Part shown: positions 29,859 through 39,053 of the stretch, one piece after another
How the letters are laid out: each line of letters begins with the position of its first letter
Position numbering within the stretch: the first letter of the stretch is position 1
Assembly (NCBI GenBank): GCA_905479095.1
Contig: CAJQLD010000032.1
Location: 1 to 64,000, forward strand
Length of the DNA: 64,000 nucleotides
Direction: 5' to 3'
From: an uncultured Flavobacteriaceae bacterium
Lineage (GTDB): Bacteria; Bacteroidota; Bacteroidia; Flavobacteriales; Flavobacteriaceae
Translations under genes and position numbers: made by a program
Notes under the pieces: model-generated
Told to the model about the DNA's origin: nothing
What the model saw: only the letters and a program-made list of their open reading frames with translations
Database searches by the model: none

Positions 29859-31274
29859 ATGAAATCAGTTATTAAATTCGTTCTTCTATTATTCATCACT
29901 TCTACATCTTTTAGTTGTTTTGAAGATACTGATGATAATCCTATAAGCAGTATCGACATCAAAGATTTTGTTTGGAAAGGTCTCAATTTTGCGTATCTCT
30001 ATAAAGATGATGTTGATGATTTAGCTAACGATCGATTTGGATCGGATGGTGACTATCAAAATTACTTGAACGCTTCTGAAAATCCTGAAAGTTTATTTGA
30101 AAATTTAATTTTTAAACCAGATTCAGTGGATCGATTTAGTTGGATTACCGATGACTATATTGCTCTCGAACAACAATTTAGTGGCATCTCAAAAACAAGT
30201 GGTGCCGAATTTAATTTTTACTATATTCCTGGGAGTTCTAGTGAGGTTCTTGGTATTGTGCGCTTGATACACCCCAACAGTAATGCCAGTCAAACAGTTC
30301 TGGAAAGAGGGCAAATCTTCACTAGTATTGATGGACAATCGATGACCGAGTCAAACCTTGGTGCCCTGTTAAGTAACGACACCTACAGTATTGGGTTGGC
30401 GACTTATGAAGACAATGGAACAACCATTACTACTGATGATCAAATTATTAGCACAGATGAAACGGTCATGCTCACCAAAACTGTCTATAATGAAAACCCG
30501 ATTTTCAAAAATCAGCTCATAACATTACAAGATAAAACGATTGGATATTTAATGTATAATGGATTTGTATCTGATTACGATTCCCAACTTAATGACGTTT
30601 TTGGAGCGTTTAAGGCTCAAAATGTTCAATACCTAATTTTGGATTTGAGATATAACCCTGGAGGAAGTGTGAACACAGCAACCGAATTAGGCAGTATGAT
30701 AACAGGGATTGATAATGAAGTTTTTGCAATACTTCAATACAACTCCGATCTAGAAAGTAACAATTCTACCTATGATTTTACCAACATATTATCTAAAAAT
30801 GAGGCGGCCATAAACAGTTTGGGATTAACCACACTTTATGTGCTAACCTCCGATCGTTCTGCATCTGCAAGTGAAATGATTATTAATAGTTTGAGGTCCT
30901 ATATTGAAGTCATTCAAATTGGAACAAAAACAGTTGGGAAATCACAAGCATCCGTCACAATTTATGATTCTCCAACGTTTCAGAAAAAAGACGTTAACCC
31001 TTCCCACTCTTACGCAATGCAACCTTTGGTCGCTATTACTGTTAATAAAAATAATGAGGCCGTACCACCAGCGGGGCTCATTCCACAAATAGAAATTGCA
31101 GAAGGCATTTCAAATTATGGTGTTCTAGGGGACATTTCAGAACCCTTATTGGCCGCTGCGATCAGTGAAATCCTAGGCTCTGGAAGAAGGTCTATAAATG
31201 AACCAAATCTAATTAAACCTATTTCAGACTCTGATTCATTCATAGCGCATTCTGAAGAAATGTACATTGACTAG
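29859..31274 (+). CDS. S41 family peptidase (C-terminal processing-like), lipoprotein
   Basis: 471 aa; lipobox TSFSC; QYLILDLRYNPGGSVNTATELGSMI and VLTSDRSASASEMIINSLR. Confidence 0.92.
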   Translation: MKSVIKFVLLLFITSTSFSCFEDTDDNPISSIDIKDFVWKGLNFAYLYKDDVDDLANDRFGSDGDYQNYLNASENPESLFENLIFKPDSVDRFSWITDDYIALEQQFSGISKTSGAEFNFYYIPGSSSEVLGIVRLIHPNSNASQTVLERGQIFTSIDGQSMTESNLGALLSNDTYSIGLATYEDNGTTITTDDQIISTDETVMLTKTVYNENPIFKNQLITLQDKTIGYLMYNGFVSDYDSQLNDVFGAFKAQNVQYLILDLRYNPGGSVNTATELGSMITGIDNEVFAILQYNSDLESNNSTYDFTNILSKNEAAINSLGLTTLYVLTSDRSASASEMIINSLRSYIEVIQIGTKTVGKSQASVTIYDSPTFQKKDVNPSHSYAMQPLVAITVNKNNEAVPPAGLIPQIEIAEGISNYGVLGDISEPLLAAAISEILGSGRRSINEPNLIKPISDSDSFIAHSEEMYID

Positions 31275-31283
31275 TTTCCTTTA

Positions 31284-33134
31284 CTAAAGTGTAATTTTCA
31301 ATCCTAATCGAACATTTCTTCCTTTGGTTGTATAGCCTGGAACATCTTCATAATCTTCATTTAGAATATTATCGATGCCACCAAAAAACGTCACTGTATT
31401 GTTTAGAGCTGTATGACTTACATATAAATTAAATAAACTAAAACGATCTAAAAGAGGGACGAAACTATTTTCAAATCTTTGATGTGTATATTGGTAAGAC
31501 AACGACGCAAATGTGGCTTTTGACATGTTATAGCTTAGCTGTAAATTAGCCTTGTGTTTAGGAATTCTACGAGCGAAGGCTTCCTTATACTCCACAAATG
31601 TGTAGTTGGCTTGAACCGAAAGTTTTTTGAATAAAGTGGCTTCAATCTCAAGCTCCACCCCTTTTGCATGTAATAAATCTGAAGCATTTAAATAACCGCC
31701 ATCAATCCATAAAACCGTATTTTTTTCCTCTCTATTAAAAAACAAACCAGAAACTCTAAAGTCAGTAGTTAACTTCAATTCTACTCCAGCTTCAATAGTT
31801 GTATTTTGTTCCGGGTCTAAGTTAAGATTCGCTCCAAAATCTCCATATAAAAAAGATAAAGTAGGGGCAATAAAAGACGTGCTATAGGATCCAAAAATTT
31901 TGGTATATCCATTGGTAGTCGATTTAATCGCAAAGGATGGATTTAAATTATATACAAAATGAGAGCCATATTCGGAATGATTATTTAAACGAGCACCCGC
32001 ATTCATAGTTAAACCAAAATCTGAAACATATACAAAATTTGCATACGGATCTAAAATATTAAATGTGACGTTATTCGTAAAGGCTGCATTATTTTCAATT
32101 CTATTGATTCCGATAATCGTATAAAACGTTTTATCAAATACATATTTATTATAAAGATCAAATACAAGGTTTTTGGACTTGAAAGTCGATGGGAAACTAG
32201 AAACAAATACTCGGTCGTATTCGCTAAAAGCAGCATTCAAATTTACACTTCCTTTGTTGTATTTAAAAGTTGAGGATGCGCCAATACGTGACTGTTTACT
32301 ATTAAATTCGTCCGAAGTATCTGCTAAACTAAAACTCGCATCATAGCCATCAATATTTGATTTTGAGTCCGTATAATTTCCATACACATTTAGAGAAAAA
32401 GCAGGATTGAACGTGTAACCAAAATTGGTGTCTAAACCATATTTCGAGTATGCATCTTTCTCATTCGCATCGGAAATGACGGCCGATAAGCCATCAGAAA
32501 ATTGATTGCTAAAAGCCGTTCTGTAAGTAAACTTATTTAGTGTACCACTAAAAGCGACACTATTATTAAAATCTGCCACATTATAATTTTGATCAGATGC
32601 TGATTGATTCGTTCCGACACTGGATGAAAAAACGGCACTCATCTTTTTTGAATTGGCAGACTTGGTTGAAATGTTAATCACTGCTGCTGCTGCTCCACTT
32701 CCATATAAGGTACTTGCTGCCCCTTTAATAATTTCGATAGATTCAATTTGACTCAAATTTAGCAATCTGAAATCATATCCACCTGAAAGCTCTGATGGAT
32801 CACTAACTTGAACGCCGTCAATCAACACCAAAACTTGACGGTTGCGCCCACCTCGAACATAGACACCCAAATTTTGACCCGCATTGCTTCGACTTCCATT
32901 AATTTCAATACCACTTTTGGTATTTATCAATTCTGAAATCGTTCTTCCTTGGTTGTTTTCAATCTCTTGTTCTGAGATTTTTATCACCGTTTTACCAGAG
33001 TTTTCACGCTTTAGTTTAAAACGAGAATCCGTTATAACCACTTCATCAAGAGATTCTTCAGAAACAGATTGGGCAATAATTTGAATTTGGGCACATAGAC
33101 ATAGTGCGATTAATACATAGGATTTATTAGTCAT
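31284..33134 (-). CDS. TonB-dependent outer membrane receptor (BtuB-like, predicted cobalamin uptake)
   Basis: 616 aa; plug domain (VRGGRNRQVLVLIDGVQVSDPSELSGGYDFRLLNLSQIESIEIIKGAASTLYGSGAAAAVINIST) and C-terminal TKGRNVRLGLKITL; cobalamin riboswitch upstream. Confidence 0.94.
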   Translation of the reverse strand: MTNKSYVLIALCLCAQIQIIAQSVSEESLDEVVITDSRFKLKRENSGKTVIKISEQEIENNQGRTISELINTKSGIEINGSRSNAGQNLGVYVRGGRNRQVLVLIDGVQVSDPSELSGGYDFRLLNLSQIESIEIIKGAASTLYGSGAAAAVINISTKSANSKKMSAVFSSSVGTNQSASDQNYNVADFNNSVAFSGTLNKFTYRTAFSNQFSDGLSAVISDANEKDAYSKYGLDTNFGYTFNPAFSLNVYGNYTDSKSNIDGYDASFSLADTSDEFNSKQSRIGASSTFKYNKGSVNLNAAFSEYDRVFVSSFPSTFKSKNLVFDLYNKYVFDKTFYTIIGINRIENNAAFTNNVTFNILDPYANFVYVSDFGLTMNAGARLNNHSEYGSHFVYNLNPSFAIKSTTNGYTKIFGSYSTSFIAPTLSFLYGDFGANLNLDPEQNTTIEAGVELKLTTDFRVSGLFFNREEKNTVLWIDGGYLNASDLLHAKGVELEIEATLFKKLSVQANYTFVEYKEAFARRIPKHKANLQLSYNMSKATFASLSYQYTHQRFENSFVPLLDRFSLFNLYVSHTALNNTVTFFGGIDNILNEDYEDVPGYTTKGRNVRLGLKITL

Positions 33135-33218
33135 TTAAATTTAATTAATCGAGATACTAGGGCATACAAAATTGTATGAAAACTTCTATCCCGAAAGTTT
33201 AACATTATATTTTGAATA

Positions 33219-33362
33219 AGGCAGGTCTCCTGGCTTTCGTCTTTAGATAGGCCTTCCCAGTTTTCACCAGTGACAAAGAAAAAATCTAAAGCATTTTGCA
33301 AAGCAAAACTAAGAATACAGTTGCGGGAACAGCTCTGGAATTTAACCAGATTCCCTTTTAAT
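33219..33362 (-). promoter_or_regulatory. Cobalamin (B12) riboswitch
   Basis: Minus strand reads AAAAGGGAATCTGGTTAAATTCCAGAGCTGTTCCCGCAACTGTA ... TCACTGG ... GGGAAGGCC ... GAAAGCCAGGAGACCTGCC; the last is the canonical B12 box (plus-strand 33220-33236 GGCAGGTCTCCTGGCTT). Confidence 0.96.
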
Positions 33363-33471
33363 TGAATAAAAAAATCATTATTCAAACCAAAATTCGGGGC
33401 AAATGTAAATTTTTTTGATAGAATTGTGGGTATTAATCGAAATAATATTATTTTTGAATAAAATATTTTCA

Positions 33472-33969
33472 ATGTCAAATTCCTACTTATCTAAAAAACA
33501 ACTTATTATTATCGCATTCATGCTTATCGCGGTTTTATTTAGACTTGTTCCCCACCTTCCAAATTTTACACCCGTCACATCCATCGCTCTTTTTGGAGGT
33601 CTTTATTTTTCAAACAAAACATTAGCGTATGTAGCGCCCTTGTTTATTATGGTCTTATCCGATCTGTTTTTAGGATTCCATAGTATTTCAATTGTTGTAT
33701 ATGCCGCCTTTTTATTCGTAAGCTTTATTGGAACTCAATCCAAAAAACCAAGTGTATTTGCAATTCTACTAAGTAGTCTTAGTTTTTTCGTGATCACTAA
33801 TTTTGGTGTATGGCTTATTAGCTATCCTAAATCCTGGGTGGGTCTTGTTGAATGTTATACCCTCGCAATTCCATTTTTTAGAAATTCACTTTTAGGTGAC
33901 TTTTTCTATGCCGGTCTTATGGTTTATGGGTTTAATTTTGTTCAAAAGCGGTATTTACAATTAAGCTAA
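33472..33969 (+). CDS. DUF6580-like small polytopic membrane protein
   Basis: ATG at 33472 (MSNSYLSKKQ), in frame with ORF 33415; LFRLVPHLPNFTPVTSIALFGGLYFSNKTLAYVAPLFIMVLSDLFLGFHS; C-terminal FFRNSLLGDFFYAGLMVYGF. Confidence 0.82.
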   Translation: MSNSYLSKKQLIIIAFMLIAVLFRLVPHLPNFTPVTSIALFGGLYFSNKTLAYVAPLFIMVLSDLFLGFHSISIVVYAAFLFVSFIGTQSKKPSVFAILLSSLSFFVITNFGVWLISYPKSWVGLVECYTLAIPFFRNSLLGDFFYAGLMVYGFNFVQKRYLQLS

Positions 33970-34063
33970 ACTTTCATAGCACACGTATTTCATTTATTTT
34001 TTAAGGTTTTAGTTCTATAAAACTGTAGGATTTTCATACTTTTATAGCAAAGAAAATTCTATA

Positions 34064-35383
34064 ATGACCGAAAGTTTAATTCTCATTGTCTCTGTAATAA
34101 TTAGTGGCCTGATCGGCGGATATTTAGGGTTTACAATTTCAAAATTGAAAAGTAAAAGCGACCGAAGTACCCTCGAAGAACGTCAAAATCAGTTAAATAA
34201 AACGGTGACTGATTTAAAAAATAATATTTTAAATATTGAATCTGAACGGGATGACTTTCGATCAGAAAAAGATGCTATAAACATACAGTTGGTTCAGAAA
34301 ACTGCTGCTTTTGATACACTGCAAGAAGATCATTTGAAACGCGAAACGGAGCTCGAAGAACGTCAAGAGCAACTCAGGAAAGATTTTGAAATCTTAGCGT
34401 CTAAAATTCTGGAAGAAAAATCTGAAAAATTTACCATTCAAAATAAAGAAAATCTGAAACAGATTTTAAACCCCTTACAGGAAAAAATTCAAGGATTTGA
34501 ACAAAAAGTGGAAGCAAGACAAAAAGAAAGTATCATTATGCACTCAGCTCTCAAAGAGCAATTAACTGGCTTAAAAGACTTGAATCAAGTAATGAGTAAG
34601 GAAGCCAACAACCTGACCAAAGCGTTGAAAGGCGATAGTAAAATGCAAGGGAATTGGGGCGAATTGGTTCTGGAACGCGTGCTTGAAAAATCAAACTTAG
34701 TAAAAGATCGCGAATATTTTGTGCAACAAAGTTTTACACTCCCAGACGGCAGTCGTGTCCTCCCCGATGTGGTATTGCATTTACCTGACGGGAAAAAGAT
34801 GGTGATTGATTCAAAAGTGTCGTTAACAGATTATGAGCGCTATGTCAATGCGGATTCTGAAGATCAAGAAAAACATTTGAAAGCCCATATCAATTCTATT
34901 AAAAAACACGTGGATCAATTGTCTGGAAAAAATTACCACGATTTATATGATATAGAATCGCCCGATTTTGTGTTGATGTTTATCCCTGTAGAGCCGGCTT
35001 TTGCCATTGCTTCAAACCATGACACTAACCTGTACAGTAAAGCCTTTGAAAGTAATATTGTGATTGTGACACCCTCTACCCTCTTAGCCACTCTTCGAAC
35101 CGTGGACAGTCTGTGGAAAAACGAAAAACAACAGAAAAACGCCATTGAAATTGCACGCCAAGCGGGTGGTTTATATGATAAATTTGAAGGCCTGATCACC
35201 GATTTAACAGGGGTTGGCAAGAAAATTGACGCCGCCAAGAACGATTATTCTGCGGCCATGAATAAACTTGTCGATGGACAAGGAAGTTTGGTCACGCGTG
35301 TTGAAAAGCTAAAGAAATTAGGGGCTAAAGCAAACAAAGCACTCCCAGAAGCAATTTTAAAACGTGCCGAAGGCGAGGATTAA
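34064..35383 (+). CDS. rmuC: DNA recombination protein RmuC
   Basis: 439 aa; N-terminal TM, coiled coil, MQGNWGELVLERVLEKSNL, LPDGKKMVIDSKVSLTDYERYVN, FIPVEPAFAIA. Confidence 0.96.
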   Translation: MTESLILIVSVIISGLIGGYLGFTISKLKSKSDRSTLEERQNQLNKTVTDLKNNILNIESERDDFRSEKDAINIQLVQKTAAFDTLQEDHLKRETELEERQEQLRKDFEILASKILEEKSEKFTIQNKENLKQILNPLQEKIQGFEQKVEARQKESIIMHSALKEQLTGLKDLNQVMSKEANNLTKALKGDSKMQGNWGELVLERVLEKSNLVKDREYFVQQSFTLPDGSRVLPDVVLHLPDGKKMVIDSKVSLTDYERYVNADSEDQEKHLKAHINSIKKHVDQLSGKNYHDLYDIESPDFVLMFIPVEPAFAIASNHDTNLYSKAFESNIVIVTPSTLLATLRTVDSLWKNEKQQKNAIEIARQAGGLYDKFEGLITDLTGVGKKIDAAKNDYSAAMNKLVDGQGSLVTRVEKLKKLGAKANKALPEAILKRAEGED

Positions 35384-35386
35384 CGC

Positions 35387-36238
35387 CTAGAACGAACGTG
35401 CTAAGTTAAACCCAAAATAGACATCACCGTCCCCCCAGTCTCCTGTACTGGTTCCAAAAACACCATTGGTATTCATAGATTGAGAATTGGTGAAATGCAA
35501 TTGAAACACATGTCCGCCAGTTTCTAAATCAACCCCAATTGAAAATGGATTCGTATACAACGAATTGTCGCTACGGTTAAGATGCACCCCATATTCCATA
35601 TTTAGCGACCATCGTGTTCCTAACTTGTAACGCCCCCCAAATCCGACGCCATACTGCGAATTGTCCTGAAAGTCATCAATTACATAATTGTCATGAAAAA
35701 ATGTGGGAGAAACGATGAGTGATAACTCATTATTTATTTTTCGAGAGATCAGAAGTTGTGCCACATAACTCAAGCGGTGTTTAAATTCTAGTTTTGGTAA
35801 ATTGTCCGTATCAAGCGCTGTATTGGCTAAGATAGACGTGTATCCTACCACTGTAAATGGCATTTTACTGGCTTGTTGTTTCAGTAATCTAAACTTGGTG
35901 GCTAACTCATAAATTTTCTGATTCGAGTTTCTGGAAGCACTGATATTCAAATTATCCGAGATTCCGTACACAAAATTTAAATGCGTCACTGCTTCATCCA
36001 ATCCAAAAAGATTTTGAAATCCATTTTTTACCGTTCCAAATCGATGCGACACAATAAAATTAAATCCGCCTTTAGCGACGAGCTTTGTCGATTCAAAATT
36101 AATCACTTTTAAGCCTTTAAATACGGCCGAAGCATAGACTGGAGTTTCTAAATCGGTATCAATTTCACTCAATAAATCTTCTTGAGAAAAAAGAATAAAA
36201 CTACAAATTAAGAAAATGGAAGTAAGAAATTGTTTCAT
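35387..36238 (-). CDS. DUF5777-like outer membrane beta-barrel protein
   Basis: 283 aa, signal peptide; KGLKVINFESTKLVAKGGFNFIVSHRFGTVKNGFQNLFGLDEAVTHLNFVYGISDNL; amphipathic strands to the C-terminus. Confidence 0.85.
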   Translation of the reverse strand: MKQFLTSIFLICSFILFSQEDLLSEIDTDLETPVYASAVFKGLKVINFESTKLVAKGGFNFIVSHRFGTVKNGFQNLFGLDEAVTHLNFVYGISDNLNISASRNSNQKIYELATKFRLLKQQASKMPFTVVGYTSILANTALDTDNLPKLEFKHRLSYVAQLLISRKINNELSLIVSPTFFHDNYVIDDFQDNSQYGVGFGGRYKLGTRWSLNMEYGVHLNRSDNSLYTNPFSIGVDLETGGHVFQLHFTNSQSMNTNGVFGTSTGDWGDGDVYFGFNLARSF

Positions 36239-36308
36239 CAGATAAAATTTAAAAAAAAACCATTAGAAGAATCCAATGGTTTTTATGTGAATATAAAATA
36301 AGTGCGTA

Positions 36309-37064
36309 TTACTGCTTTACGATTCGCTTTGTTTGAGAAAATTGAGGGGTACTAATGTTCATTAAATAAACGCCCGTATTCCACTCAGACGTATTAATTT
36401 TTGTATTGAATTTACCCATATTGGATTGAAAAATAAGCGTTCCTAAAACACTGTACACCGAAATATTAGCTTCTTTTATGCTTGCAGGGAACTGTACATT
36501 CAATTCTTTAACTGTTGGGTTTGGATACACATTAAATTCTGGGAGTGCAATTGTGGTAGTCCCCAGTGTAGCAGCAGCTCCACCTCTAGAAGCATGATAA
36601 TTTAAAATAAGACTCGAACCCTTTGCCCAAAGCATCGGAAAAGTTGTACCGTTAGTCGTTGTAAATACATAATCATTAGAATCTGTAGTATCTAGAGCTC
36701 TCGTCGCTACGATTGTACGTACACCACTAGTAACGGTATTGCTTGATTCTGTCCAATCTTGAGAAGCATCAACATTTGGAGCATTCTGTTCTCCTGTCAA
36801 ATTTCGATCCTTTAGTCCTGTACTATCGTAGAGAATCACATCTTCTCCACCAGTTCCCATCGAGTTTCCTAAATTGGTATTTAAGGCGACTCCTAACCAA
36901 ACGTCACTAGGTCCAACCATGGTCATGGTTACTTTCTCAGTGGTGCCATTCACATCAAACTGAACGGTAAAACCAGAAGTAAGTGTTACAACGCCTGTGG
37001 AAACGTTTTGTGCGAAACCGTAAGAGGCCATTAAAAAGGTAAGTATAAACGTAATTTTTTTCAT
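36309..37064 (-). CDS. DOMON-like domain protein with T9SS C-terminal sorting domain
   Basis: 251 aa; signal peptide; MVGPSDVWLGVALNTNLG...DVILYDSTGLKDRNLTGE...MLWAKGSSLILNYHASRGG resembles DOMON domains; C-terminal FNVYPNPTVKELNVQFP...WNTGVYLMNIST. Confidence 0.8.
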   Translation of the reverse strand: MKKITFILTFLMASYGFAQNVSTGVVTLTSGFTVQFDVNGTTEKVTMTMVGPSDVWLGVALNTNLGNSMGTGGEDVILYDSTGLKDRNLTGEQNAPNVDASQDWTESSNTVTSGVRTIVATRALDTTDSNDYVFTTTNGTTFPMLWAKGSSLILNYHASRGGAAATLGTTTIALPEFNVYPNPTVKELNVQFPASIKEANISVYSVLGTLIFQSNMGKFNTKINTSEWNTGVYLMNISTPQFSQTKRIVKQ

Positions 37065-37081
37065 AGTATTTGTATTTAGAA

Positions 37082-37624
37082 TTATTTATTTAGAATTGAA
37101 TTGAGAGTGTCATCGTTATGCATTTTTGCAAAATCTAAAGGCGTCTTCCCTACATTGTTTTTTAAATTAACATCTGCTTTTGCGTCTACTAGAAGGGTGG
37201 CTATCTCTTTATTATTGAACATCACCGCATAATGTAAGGCGGTTGCATTGTTTGCATCGGACAAATTAACATTGGCACCTGCATCTATTAATGCTTTCGC
37301 CACTTCGGCATAGCCTTTGACAACGGCGGCCATTAAGGGCGTGCCGTCTTTACTAGCACCGTTAATGTTGTCAACTTTATTAATTAAATAATTGACCACT
37401 TCTAAATTATTGTAATAAGCTGCTAAGGTTAAAGGCGAACTCCCTCGTTTGTTAATTGAATCGACTAGTTTTGGATTGGTGTTATAAAAGACGTCCATTT
37501 CTTGAGCCGTTCCTTTTCGAGCACATTCAAATACATCGGTTTGGGCAACTGAAAGGTTGAAAGCAAAAATAAGTAAGAGGTACTTCATTAATTTGTTAGT
37601 TAATATGAATACTACATTGATCAA
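37082..37624 (-). CDS. Ankyrin repeat protein, secreted
   Basis: 180 aa; signal-like N-terminus; GSSPLTLAAYYNNLEVVNYLI, GTPLMAAVVKGYAEVAKALIDAGANVNLSDANNATALHYAVMFNNKEIATLLVDAKADVNLKN. Confidence 0.92.
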   Translation of the reverse strand: MINVVFILTNKLMKYLLLIFAFNLSVAQTDVFECARKGTAQEMDVFYNTNPKLVDSINKRGSSPLTLAAYYNNLEVVNYLINKVDNINGASKDGTPLMAAVVKGYAEVAKALIDAGANVNLSDANNATALHYAVMFNNKEIATLLVDAKADVNLKNNVGKTPLDFAKMHNDDTLNSILNK

Positions 37625-37976
37625 GTTTAATCTGTTCTAATAAATCATCATAGCCAATACAACGGCCTTTGATTGCGATAGAATCATTTACCTGCAAACC
37701 AAGATCAATGGTATTGATTTTACAGTCTATTTTATTATTAATTGTCAAGCCTTGCGAGTTAACAGCACTTATAATTCCAGAAACGACAAGTGTCTGATCG
37801 AGATATTTTGATTCTGCTTGCGGCGCATTTTCAATAAACGCACTAAAAACTGCCTCTGCATCCATCGTAAAACGAACCGCTTCTTGATCGATTGATCGAT
37901 GATCTGGAAACAAATAATTATAACCAAAAAATATACCAAACACTACAATTAAAATAAAAACAATCTTGCTTCTCAT
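37596..37976 (-). CDS. OB-fold (tRNA_anti-like) membrane-anchored protein
   Basis: 126 aa; N-terminal TM; QTLVVSGIISAVNSQGLTINNKIDCKI...VNDSIAIKGRCIGYDDLLEQIKLDQCSI. Confidence 0.72.
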   Translation of the reverse strand: MRSKIVFILIVVFGIFFGYNYLFPDHRSIDQEAVRFTMDAEAVFSAFIENAPQAESKYLDQTLVVSGIISAVNSQGLTINNKIDCKINTIDLGLQVNDSIAIKGRCIGYDDLLEQIKLDQCSIHIN

Positions 37977-38077
37977 AATAAATTACAAGTTAAACAAAAA
38001 TAAAGATTTATAATGAATTAGAATCTGTTTAAAAAATAAAAGAATTAAATTTGAATTAATTATAACAATCATTTTTT

Positions 38078-38449
38078 ATGAAAACGACACCCTTTTTACT
38101 TCTTTTATCAATATTATTTCTGAGTTTTTCATGTTCAAATTCTAGTGAAGGGGACCTGATCGAACAAGTTGATCCTGTTGAAATCATTTCTTATGATACG
38201 CACATCAAATCCATTTTTGATACCAACTGTGTGGCTTGCCACTCAAACCCTGCAATTAACGGCGCTGGGGTTCCGTTGACTACTTTTAGTCAAGTAAAAA
38301 GCGCGATTGAAGCGACCGATCTTATCGACCGTATTAACAGACAATCTGGTGAAGGTGGTTTTATGCCATTGGGAGGCTCTCGCATGCCACAAGCTACGAT
38401 CAATTTGATTATACAATGGCAAACAGAAGGATTTATTGAATCACTTTAA
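38078..38449 (+). CDS. c-type cytochrome-like lipoprotein
   Basis: 123 aa; lipobox FLSFSC; heme-c motif CVACH with downstream GGFMPLGG Met. Confidence 0.9.
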   Translation: MKTTPFLLLLSILFLSFSCSNSSEGDLIEQVDPVEIISYDTHIKSIFDTNCVACHSNPAINGAGVPLTTFSQVKSAIEATDLIDRINRQSGEGGFMPLGGSRMPQATINLIIQWQTEGFIESL

Positions 38450-38458
38450 AGTTAAAAC

Positions 38459-38995
38459 ATGAAACATTTATATATATTATTTTTAGTCATTTCGGTGCTT
38501 GGGTTTTCACAAGAAAAATACCTCACCAAATCGGGAGTCCTTAACTTTGAAGCAAGTGTGGATACTTTTGAAGAAATAAAAGCCACAAATGATAATGTAA
38601 CGGCTATTTTTAATGCCAGCAATGGTCAGTTTGCAGCCCTTGCACTCGTAAAAGGGTTCCGATTTAAAAATGCCCTCATGGAGGAACATTTTAATGAAAA
38701 CTATGCGGAATCAAATGAATATCCTAAAGCGATTTTTAAAGGGGAATTAACTAATTTTTCTTTAGAAACGATTCAATCGACCTATACGATGAATGGAACG
38801 CTTACTTTTCATGGGGTTACTAAATCGCTTAAAAACGTAGCTGTGGAACTCATATCCTCAGAAAACGCATTCACTTTTAAAGGTTCTTTTGAAATCGCTC
38901 CAACTGACTTTGATATAGAAATACCAAAAATTGTCCGCTCAAAAATTGCCGACTCCGTATCCGTTGTTTTTGAATTTGAAATGGAAAAAAAATAA
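38459..38995 (+). CDS. YceI family protein
   Basis: 178 aa; signal peptide; YPKAIFKGELTNF, YTMNGTLTFHGVTKSLKN, GSFEIAPTDFDIEIPKIVRSKIADSVSVVFEFEM. Confidence 0.94.
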   Translation: MKHLYILFLVISVLGFSQEKYLTKSGVLNFEASVDTFEEIKATNDNVTAIFNASNGQFAALALVKGFRFKNALMEEHFNENYAESNEYPKAIFKGELTNFSLETIQSTYTMNGTLTFHGVTKSLKNVAVELISSENAFTFKGSFEIAPTDFDIEIPKIVRSKIADSVSVVFEFEMEKK

Positions 38996-38998
38996 ATT

Positions 38999-39027
38999 AA
39001 AAAAAGCCGCAAATTGCGGCTTTTTTA
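38999..39027. terminator. Bidirectional rho-independent terminator
   Basis: AAAAAAAGCCGCAAATTGCGGCTTTTTT between convergent genes. Confidence 0.9.
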
Positions 39028-39053
39028 ATAAAATGTATCTGATTTATAGTTTA

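Noticed and set aside
33131-33478. Minus-strand ORF of 115 aa
   Set aside because: It covers the cobalamin riboswitch; the sequence is explained by aptamer elements and the protein has no recognisable features.
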